Part shown: piece after piece, positions 44,013 to 49,088 of the stretch | How positions within the stretch are numbered: position 1 is the stretch's first letter | Layout: every line of letters starts with the position of its first letter | Origin: Flavobacteriaceae bacterium | GTDB lineage: Bacteria; Bacteroidota; Bacteroidia; Flavobacteriales; Flavobacteriaceae | NCBI GenBank assembly: GCA_030830625.1 | Contig: JAURMQ010000110.1 | Span: 1-49,088, forward strand | DNA: 49,088 nt | Direction: 5' to 3' | Position numbers and translations under genes: made by a program | The notes under the pieces: generated by a model | What the model saw: the letters and a program-made list of their open reading frames with translations, nothing else | Told to the model about the DNA's origin: nothing | Databases searched by the model: none

Positions 44013-44414
44013 TTATTTTTTTGGTCTTTTGGGAAGACGGTGAGCATCCACAATGGGATTTTCGGGTTGACTTAAAGCTTTTTCAATGCCATCAACGTAG
44101 TCCAAAGAGTCATCGATAAAAAATAAAAACTTAGGCATTCGTCGCAATTGATTTTTCATCCTTTGCGCCATATCGTGCCGGATCTGAAAATTATTTTCTT
44201 CGATACCTTTTAGGTAATCGGCAGCCTTATCTTGGGGAAAAATACTGAGGTAAACTTTTGCAATCGACAGGTCAACCGTTACATTCACTTTGGTAATAGA
44301 AAGCACCAAATTAGAAGCCCCCTGATTTCGAATGGCTTCTTGCAGCATTGAAGCTAGCTCTTGTTGTAACGCAGTGCCTACTTTTTTTTGTCTCGGTGTT
44401 TTTTCAGTTCCCAT
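44013..44414 (-). CDS. rbfA: 30S ribosome-binding factor RbfA
   Basis: A 133-residue KH-like protein: RQKKVGTALQQELASMLQEAIRNQG, LSITKVNVTVDLSIAKVYLSIF and LRRMPKFLFFIDDSLDYVDGIEKAL are the family segments. It aids late 16S rRNA maturation. It diverges from the CAP-domain gene over 48 bp holding a promoter box in each direction. Confidence 0.94.
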   Translation of the reverse strand: MGTEKTPRQKKVGTALQQELASMLQEAIRNQGASNLVLSITKVNVTVDLSIAKVYLSIFPQDKAADYLKGIEENNFQIRHDMAQRMKNQLRRMPKFLFFIDDSLDYVDGIEKALSQPENPIVDAHRLPKRPKK

Positions 44415-44420
44415 ATTTCA

Positions 44421-44428
44421 CAAAAGTA
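44421..44428 (-). promoter_or_regulatory. -7 promoter box for rbfA
   Basis: The minus strand reads TACTTTTG (TAnnTTTG), 6 nt before ATG 44414. Confidence 0.5.
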
Positions 44429-44449
44429 GGCATTACTTGCGATAATTGT

Positions 44450-44457
44450 TATTTTTG
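44450..44457 (+). promoter_or_regulatory. -7 promoter box for the CAP-domain gene
   Basis: TATTTTTG matches TAnnTTTG and lies 5 nt before ATG 44463, predicting a leaderless or nearly leaderless mRNA. Confidence 0.5.
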
Positions 44458-44462
44458 ACCCT

Positions 44463-44990
44463 ATGAGAAAACGCAACCTAAACCTATCTTTAATCCGTCT
44501 TTTTGCGGTCCTTAGCCTTAACACTTGTTTTGCCCAAGGAGATATTGACGGTATGCGGCAGTTGATATTTGAAAAAACCAATGCCCTTAGAACAGAAAAA
44601 GGCTTACCCAAACTGATACTGCTGGATTCATTAATGGATTTAGCGCAAATGCACAGCGAGAATATGGTGAAGTACCATTTTTATGATCATGTGGATCATC
44701 TGGGACTCAACCCTGTAGATCGTGCAGAAAAACAAAAGGTCAAGGCTTGGGTTAGGAAAGGCAATCGTTTTACGGGAGTAGCCGAAAATATAGCAAAAAC
44801 GCCCTGGTTTGAAAATGTAAGAGGATGTGGGGATACTCGATCAGCAGAAAGCTTGACGAATTGCATGCTAAAGGGTTGGAAGAACAGTCCGCCGCATTAT
44901 AAAAATATTTTAGGAGACTTTACCCACTTGGGGGTGGGGCTGTATTTCGACAAAGAAGGCATTGGCTTTGGCACTCAAAACTTTCGTTAG
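44463..44990 (+). CDS. CAP (SCP-like) domain exported protein
   Basis: A 175-residue protein with a signal peptide (LIRLFAVLSLNTCFAQ) and the CAP fold: DLAQMHSENMVKYHFYDHVDHL, GVAENIAK, GWKNSPPHYKNILGDFTHLGVGLYF. The His and Glu residues of the CAP cavity are present. The function of bacterial CAP proteins is mostly unknown. It ends 1 bp from the stop of the DUF2452 gene. Confidence 0.88.
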   Translation: MRKRNLNLSLIRLFAVLSLNTCFAQGDIDGMRQLIFEKTNALRTEKGLPKLILLDSLMDLAQMHSENMVKYHFYDHVDHLGLNPVDRAEKQKVKAWVRKGNRFTGVAENIAKTPWFENVRGCGDTRSAESLTNCMLKGWKNSPPHYKNILGDFTHLGVGLYFDKEGIGFGTQNFR

Positions 44991-44991
44991 C

Positions 44992-45393
44992 CTACCAGTC
45001 GATTTGCTCCCATTTGTACTCCGAACTGAGTCGAAAAGCGCCGAGAAACTTTTTTTTCCATTGATCTGGGGCAATCAGTGAAAGGTACTCTTCTTTTTCC
45101 CCTTCATACAGAAAATAGGTCTCTCCCACTAAGGGCTCAAATTTGAATTTTGCGGTATAAACTTTTTGAGTATCACTGGCGGTTTTTACAAAATCTTTGA
45201 TCTTGCTTTGAAGCTCTTCCAGTTCTGTTTGAAATTGTTTGGAGACCTTTTCTACTCCTTTCTGTTTGAAAGCATCCACGTTGGGAACTTGAATAACAGG
45301 ACCACTTGCCTGAGCAGCATAGGGGAGTAGGCGGGCAATGTAGTCCTCCTGTTCTTCATCCCAAACAACCTGATCTGGCTTTTTCTTTTTCAA
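44992..45393 (-). CDS. DUF2452 domain-containing protein
   Basis: A 133-residue soluble protein: DQVVWDEEQEDYIARLLPYAAQASGPVIQVPNV, then a helical charged middle and a C-terminal GETYFLYEGEKEEYLSLIAPDQW. I recognise the pattern as DUF2452, whose function is unknown. It is probably cytosolic. A promoter box lies 13 nt upstream. Confidence 0.72.
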   Translation of the reverse strand: MKKKKPDQVVWDEEQEDYIARLLPYAAQASGPVIQVPNVDAFKQKGVEKVSKQFQTELEELQSKIKDFVKTASDTQKVYTAKFKFEPLVGETYFLYEGEKEEYLSLIAPDQWKKKFLGAFRLSSEYKWEQIDW

Positions 45394-45406
45394 CTCAAAA
45401 TTTTTT

Positions 45407-45414
45407 CAAAGATA
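45407..45414 (-). promoter_or_regulatory. -7 promoter box for DUF2452 gene
   Basis: The minus strand reads TATCTTTG (TAnnTTTG), 13 nt before ATG 45393. Confidence 0.5.
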
Positions 45415-45457
45415 ATGAGTTTCAAACGGTTCTAATTTTTTTGTCTAAAAAAGAAAT

Positions 45458-45550
45458 TTATTTTCTCATGTCTTTTATTGCCTTGTAGACCAGAAAGATC
45501 AAAAAAATAATGAAAGAATAAACAATAATATTTCGGAGAAAGTATCCCAT
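45458..45550 (-). CDS. 30-residue single-pass membrane protein
   Basis: A short frame encoding a start of MGYFLRNIIVYSFIIFLIFL and an end of VYKAIKDMRK. It has one hydrophobic helix of about 19 residues (IIVYSFIIFLIFLVYKAI) flanked by Arg on one side and Lys/Arg on the other. Its ATG comes directly after the TAA of the upstream gene (no gap), which suggests translational coupling. I do not recognise the family. It could be a truncated DUF4834-like protein or a free-standing small membrane protein. Confidence 0.5.
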   Translation of the reverse strand: MGYFLRNIIVYSFIIFLIFLVYKAIKDMRK

Positions 45551-45907
45551 TTACTTTGTTTTTGAAAACCAGATTCGAGTAACCAAAACCTCTTGGTCCA
45601 TTACCTTTTTCAAATATTCAGTAATGTATTCCAGCTGATATCCTTTTTCTTCATAAAGGTTGGAGATGGCAATAACCGATCCCGCATCAAAGATCTTTTG
45701 TGTGGGCTCTTGTCCTCCTCGATCTTCGTATACGATTGTGCTGTTTTGATCAGAATTAATTTCGTGGCTGTGGATGGTTAGGATCAAACGCTCTATGGGT
45801 TTGTTTTCGCCATGGTATGAATAGGAATACATCAAGTATCCACAGACCATTGTAATTATATAAAATAGGCACACAATGAAAATCGAAGCTCTGTCGGTTT
45901 TGTTCAT
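45551..45907 (-). CDS. Hypothetical single-pass membrane protein
   Basis: A 118-residue protein from ATG 45907 (MNKTDRASIF). One N-terminal membrane segment (ASIFIVCLFYIITMVCGYLMY) is followed by a periplasmic, mostly polar domain ending VTRIWFSKTK. The frame extends 38 codons further upstream, but that sequence does not resemble a protein N-terminus. I do not recognise a family. It diverges from the AraC-type regulator and is followed without a gap by a 30-residue membrane protein. Confidence 0.65.
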   Translation of the reverse strand: MNKTDRASIFIVCLFYIITMVCGYLMYSYSYHGENKPIERLILTIHSHEINSDQNSTIVYEDRGGQEPTQKIFDAGSVIAISNLYEEKGYQLEYITEYLKKVMDQEVLVTRIWFSKTK

Positions 45908-46090
45908 TTGAGAAGGTATTTTACAATTATAAAGATATAAATATTTGCCCTCAAGGTCAATGCGATTTTTGAGTAGGGTATCCACGCCACAAAATACGGG
46001 TGGGAAAAACCATTTCAGCATATAATATGTATAAAATTAACCCAAAAAAGCCCAAAAGAAGGGAATATTGTTAATGGGGCATATTTTTAG

Positions 46091-46098
46091 TAAATTTG
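46091..46098 (+). promoter_or_regulatory. -7 promoter box for the AraC-type regulator
   Basis: TAAATTTG matches TAnnTTTG and ends 14 nt before ATG 46113. TTG at 46068-46070 lies 20 bp upstream as a near -33 element. Confidence 0.55.
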
Positions 46099-46112
46099 AA
46101 TAAAATTATCGA

Positions 46113-46985
46113 ATGTTAAGACCAGATTTCGAAACGATATCTCCCGATACAGGGCATTCCTATAAATATGCTCATTTCGATATAAACGCTCCTAATACCA
46201 ATAAGATAAAGTGGCATTATCATCCTGAGGTAGAATTGGTTTATATCAATTCTGGAGTAGGAAAAAGACAAGTGGGTACTCACCTTTCCAATTATCAAGA
46301 TGGAGATTTGATTATGGTCGGATCTTATCTCCCTCATACGGGATTTACAAAAGGATTGGAGGAAAATCAAAAAGAAATTGTCATCCAGTTCAAGCCCGAT
46401 ATTTTTGAGACCGCCTTCCAAAATATGGAAGAATTAAAAGTGATCAATCAGTTATTAGAACTGTCCAAAAAAGGAATTGTATTCAGCGGACCCATCAAGG
46501 ATGATATTGGATTGAGAATGGAAGGCCTTCAATACGAAACACAGATAGATGGTTTTTTGACTTTCATTAAAATACTTTACGATTTGGCGAAAGAGCGAGA
46601 CAAACAAATTCTCAATGCAGAAGGTTATGCATTCATTAGTAGCCCTTCAGAAAACAAAAGACTCAAAACCATTTTTAATTATATCAGAGATCATTTTATG
46701 GAGCCAATTGCCTTGGAGGATATCTCCGATCGGGTCTATATGACTCCGCAGTCCTTTTGTCGTTTTTTTAAAAAGAGTACCCATAAAACCTTTACTTCTT
46801 TTTTAAACGAATACCGTATCAATCACGCGACCAAATTACTCTCAGAAACCGACGACGACATCAAAACGATTTGTTATCAGAGCGGGTTCAACAACCTTTC
46901 TAATTTCTTTAGAAATTTCAGAAGAATTACGCAACACACCCCCAATGCCTACAGAGATCAAATATTGGGCAGCTCTAAAGATTAA
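46113..46985 (+). CDS. AraC family transcriptional regulator with N-terminal cupin
   Basis: A 290-residue protein. The N-terminal cupin-like effector domain has KWHYHPEVELVYINSGVG and GDLIMVGSYLPH. The C-terminal pair of helix-turn-helix motifs of the AraC family is IALEDISDRVYMTPQSFCRFFKKSTHKTFTSFLNEYRINHA and IKTICYQSGFNNLSNFFRNFRRITQHTPNAYR. Such proteins usually control sugar or glycan use. It is convergent with a sulfatase gene, so it may control a nearby set, but no operator is visible. Confidence 0.93.
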   Translation: MLRPDFETISPDTGHSYKYAHFDINAPNTNKIKWHYHPEVELVYINSGVGKRQVGTHLSNYQDGDLIMVGSYLPHTGFTKGLEENQKEIVIQFKPDIFETAFQNMEELKVINQLLELSKKGIVFSGPIKDDIGLRMEGLQYETQIDGFLTFIKILYDLAKERDKQILNAEGYAFISSPSENKRLKTIFNYIRDHFMEPIALEDISDRVYMTPQSFCRFFKKSTHKTFTSFLNEYRINHATKLLSETDDDIKTICYQSGFNNLSNFFRNFRRITQHTPNAYRDQILGSSKD

Positions 46986-46996
46986 AACCAGAGGGG

Positions 46997-48439
46997 TTAT
47001 TTCTCAAAGGAAAAAGAAAAATTTTCTGAGTATTCATGAGCCTCTTTCATGATACTGTCCATTTGAATGACCAATTCGGGATATTGTTCCGCCAAATCAT
47101 TTTCTTCTCCAATATCATCTGTCAGTCGATAGAGTTCAATAGGCGCATCGGGATTTTTAGCCATATTCAAGCGAACTCCCTTCCATTGATTCATCCTAAC
47201 GGCTTGACGACCGCCTCTTTCTAAAAACTCCCAATAGAGATAGGGGTGACGGGTTTGTTCTTTGCCCAGAAGCGTTGGCAAGAAAGAAATTCCGTCAATC
47301 TCCCCCATGGTTTTATTTATTCCGGCGATTTCAATGGCAGTTGGAAAAAAATCCCAGAAAGCAGAGGTGTGATCGGTAGTAGAACCCGGCTGAATTTTAG
47401 AGGGCCAATAAGCCATCATAGGAACACGTATTCCTCCTTCGTAAAGATCTCTTTTGTATCCTTTTAAGGGGCCATTGCTGTCAAAATAATCTGGATCTGC
47501 TCCCCCCTCCATATGTGGACCATTATCGGAAGTAAAAATGATGAGGGTGTTTTCAGCAATCCCCAATTCGTGAACTTTATCTATAATCTCACCTACCTGG
47601 TCGTCGAGAATATTTATCATAGCGGCAAAAGCAGCATGACCTTCCTCTTGGGAGTTATAACCTCCTAAACTATAATTATCATTCCCATTTTTTCGAGTGT
47701 ACTTCTTTTCGGGGAGGTATTTATTGCGGTGTTTTGTCATATATTTTTCGGGGACCACCAATTCGGCATGAGGAATCACAGAGGGGTAATACATAAAAAA
47801 GGGGGCGTCCTTATGTTCTTCTAAAAAGGATAAAGCTTTTTGATGGATTAATTCGGGTGCATAAGTTTTTGTGGCTGTACCGTCATTTCCTTCCAGCATT
47901 TGTTTGCTTTGATTGTCCCAAAGATGAGTAGGGTAATAGTTGTGGGCTACTCGCTGGCAATTATACCCATAGAATTGGTCGAACCCTTGAAAATTTGGAT
48001 CTCCTTTCGATCCGGGATAGCCCAACCCCCATTTTCCAAAAGCTCCGGTGCGGTAGCCAGCCTCTTTGAGCACTTCTGCTATGGTAAGCTCCTCAGCTGC
48101 CAATGGGTATTGTCCTTCGTTTTCTAAGGTAAACCCTCTTTCAGAATTCCCCCTTATGAACGTATGTCCCGTGTGTTGTCCTGTCATTAGTGCCGATCTC
48201 GAAGGGGCGCATACTGTGGAGCCAGAATAGTGTTGCAAAAACTTTATACCCCCTTGGGCCAAACGATCTAAATTTGGCGTTTCAAAATGAGTTTGACCGT
48301 AAACTCCTATATCTCCACAACCCAGATCATCTGCTAAAATATAGATGATGTTAGGAGGATTTTTCTTTTCTATTTTTGGAGCGGGATTTTTACAACCCAC
48401 TGATAGGACGAAACTCAAAAGGAGGAACAAGGTTCTCAT
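46997..48439 (-). CDS. Sulfatase (arylsulfatase-like, S1), lipoprotein
   Basis: A 480-residue protein with a clear lipobox (FVLSVGC, C16). The metal motif is ILADDLGCGDIG, the formylglycine motif is C77-A-P-S-R81 in VCAPSRSALMTGQ, and GAFGKWGLG and IIFTSDNGPH follow. It is distinct in sequence from the sulfatase at 37.3-38.7 kb and is probably a different subfamily. The sulfated substrate is unknown. It lies 18 bp after the DUF6691/YeeE genes on the same strand and may share their transcript. Confidence 0.93.
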   Translation of the reverse strand: MRTLFLLLSFVLSVGCKNPAPKIEKKNPPNIIYILADDLGCGDIGVYGQTHFETPNLDRLAQGGIKFLQHYSGSTVCAPSRSALMTGQHTGHTFIRGNSERGFTLENEGQYPLAAEELTIAEVLKEAGYRTGAFGKWGLGYPGSKGDPNFQGFDQFYGYNCQRVAHNYYPTHLWDNQSKQMLEGNDGTATKTYAPELIHQKALSFLEEHKDAPFFMYYPSVIPHAELVVPEKYMTKHRNKYLPEKKYTRKNGNDNYSLGGYNSQEEGHAAFAAMINILDDQVGEIIDKVHELGIAENTLIIFTSDNGPHMEGGADPDYFDSNGPLKGYKRDLYEGGIRVPMMAYWPSKIQPGSTTDHTSAFWDFFPTAIEIAGINKTMGEIDGISFLPTLLGKEQTRHPYLYWEFLERGGRQAVRMNQWKGVRLNMAKNPDAPIELYRLTDDIGEENDLAEQYPELVIQMDSIMKEAHEYSENFSFSFEK

Positions 48440-48457
48440 AAGCTTTTACAAAGAGTG

Positions 48458-48874
48458 TTAATGCGGCAGTTTAGACTGGACTAATCCGTATATAAAAGTA
48501 CCAAAAGTGGCAGAGATAATGACGATGATAATGGGAAAAAATCCTGCGCCCAATAAAGAAAACATCGGACCTGGACAAGCCCCAGAAAGAGCCCAACCGC
48601 ATCCGAAAATTATTCCTCCCAATAAATACCGTTTCCAACCCTTTTCTTTTTCGGCAATCGTAATTGGGGTACCCTCCAAAATCGATTTAATTTTCAGTTT
48701 TTTAATGAAAAATATAATGAGGGATCCAAAAAACAAAGCGGAGCCAATCACTCCGTACATATGAAAGGAGTCAAACTGAAACATTTCGTAAATCCTGAAC
48801 CAGGACGATACTTCTGACATGTATAGGGTTATTCCAAATAACACACCTATAGAAAAAAACACAACTGTTTTCAT
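48458..48874 (-). CDS. DUF6691 / YeeE-YedE half-transporter (C-terminal half)
   Basis: A 138-residue membrane protein with four hydrophobic segments and the motif GCGWALSGACPGPMFSLLGAG, which carries the conserved cysteine of the YeeE/TsuA family. YeeE takes up thiosulfate in E. coli. In many bacteria it is split into two short genes as here. It starts 10 bp after the stop of the other half. The substrate in this organism is inferred, not shown. Confidence 0.82.
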   Translation of the reverse strand: MKTVVFFSIGVLFGITLYMSEVSSWFRIYEMFQFDSFHMYGVIGSALFFGSLIIFFIKKLKIKSILEGTPITIAEKEKGWKRYLLGGIIFGCGWALSGACPGPMFSLLGAGFFPIIIVIISATFGTFIYGLVQSKLPH

Positions 48875-48884
48875 AAATAAAAAA

Positions 48885-49088
48885 TTAAAAAAGTAAAGGG
48901 AGAATAAAATGATTGACTAAAAGACCTCCTATGAAAAATCCAACAACAGCAATTAATGAAGGCAATTGAAGGTTTGAAAGACCTGAGATCGCATGACCGG
49001 AGGTACAGCCTCCTGCGTATCGTGCTCCAAAGCCAACCAAAAACCCACCCATGACCAGTATCATCAGGCTGTTGAAGTCTGTAAATGC
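48885..49088 (-). CDS. YeeE/YedE family protein, C-terminal fragment (runs off right edge)
   Basis: The last 67 codons of a minus-strand gene, entering from the right edge. The signature [20 protein letters not shown] is the conserved sulfur-handling loop of the YeeE/YedE family, followed by a final membrane helix ([17 protein letters not shown]). The N-terminal part lies beyond the window. It is the upstream partner of the DUF6691 gene. Confidence 0.85.
   Translation of the reverse strand, partial: AFTDFNSLMILVMGGFLVGFGARYAGGCTSGHAISGLSNLQLPSLIAVVGFFIGGLLVNHFILPLLF

Noticed and set aside
1-49088. CRISPR arrays, insertion sequences, prophage or integron features
   Set aside because: I saw no regularly spaced repeats, transposase or integrase motifs, terminal inverted repeats or direct target duplications.

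Overview
The window is a gene-dense stretch of about 49 kb from a Bacteroidota chromosome, most likely a member of the Flavobacteriaceae. The evidence is the set of lineage-typical genes (PorW/SprE, DUF5687, DUF4254, DUF6427, DUF6341, DUF4837, BT_3928-type DoxX protein), the low G+C content, the near absence of Shine-Dalgarno sequences, and repeated TAnnTTTG boxes just upstream of start codons, which match the -7 element of the Bacteroidota housekeeping promoter. I see no transposase, integrase, phage gene or CRISPR array. The region reads as ordinary chromosome with a few accessory-looking genes (two sulfatases, SulP transporter, YeeE/YedE pair).

Layout. 1-7.3 kb: the N-terminal part of a type IX secretion/gliding lipoprotein (PorW/SprE), an ABC exporter pair whose membrane subunit is split by a one-base frameshift, an FNR-type ferredoxin-domain reductase, a family 9 glycosyltransferase with DUF4254, and a DUF6427 membrane protein. 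7.3-15.1 kb: DUF6341, purD, an envelope-looking operon (M23 peptidase, GH3-family adenylating enzyme, methyltransferase, GT2), tatA, a DUF4837 lipoprotein and pgk. 15.2-24.2 kb: information processing genes: DNA polymerase III delta', a methyltransferase, mnmG, ybeY, gltX, an SPFH protein, glnS, folB and tRNA-Cys. mnmG is bracketed by two parS-like palindromes, one identical to the classic 16-bp ParB consensus.

24.2-33 kb: DUF2807 protein, RNase R, a 480-bp region of about 21% G+C, rpiB, an ElaA-like acetyltransferase, and the end of a long leftward gene train. That train runs from 38.7 kb down to 28.5 kb: sulfatase, tandem universal stress protein, SulP transporter with a large C-terminal extension, SMP-30-type lactonase, metallo-beta-lactamase-fold hydrolase, subtilase lipoprotein, M1 aminopeptidase and RNase P protein, almost all touching or overlapping. 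38.9-49.1 kb: lepA, a DoxX-thioredoxin fusion, dusB, an FtsX-type permease, rbfA, a CAP-domain protein, DUF2452, a 30-residue membrane protein, an AraC regulator, a second sulfatase and a split YeeE/YedE sulfur-compound transporter running off the right edge.

The most notable points are: the parS pair around mnmG; the AT-rich divergent region with two near-DnaA boxes; promoter boxes so close to start codons that many mRNAs should be leaderless or nearly so; extreme compaction at convergent gene ends; the T7 frameshift in the DUF5687 gene; and the sulfatase-to-rnpA gene train. I did not find a system that I can firmly call new. All assignments are from reading the sequence; no database search was run.
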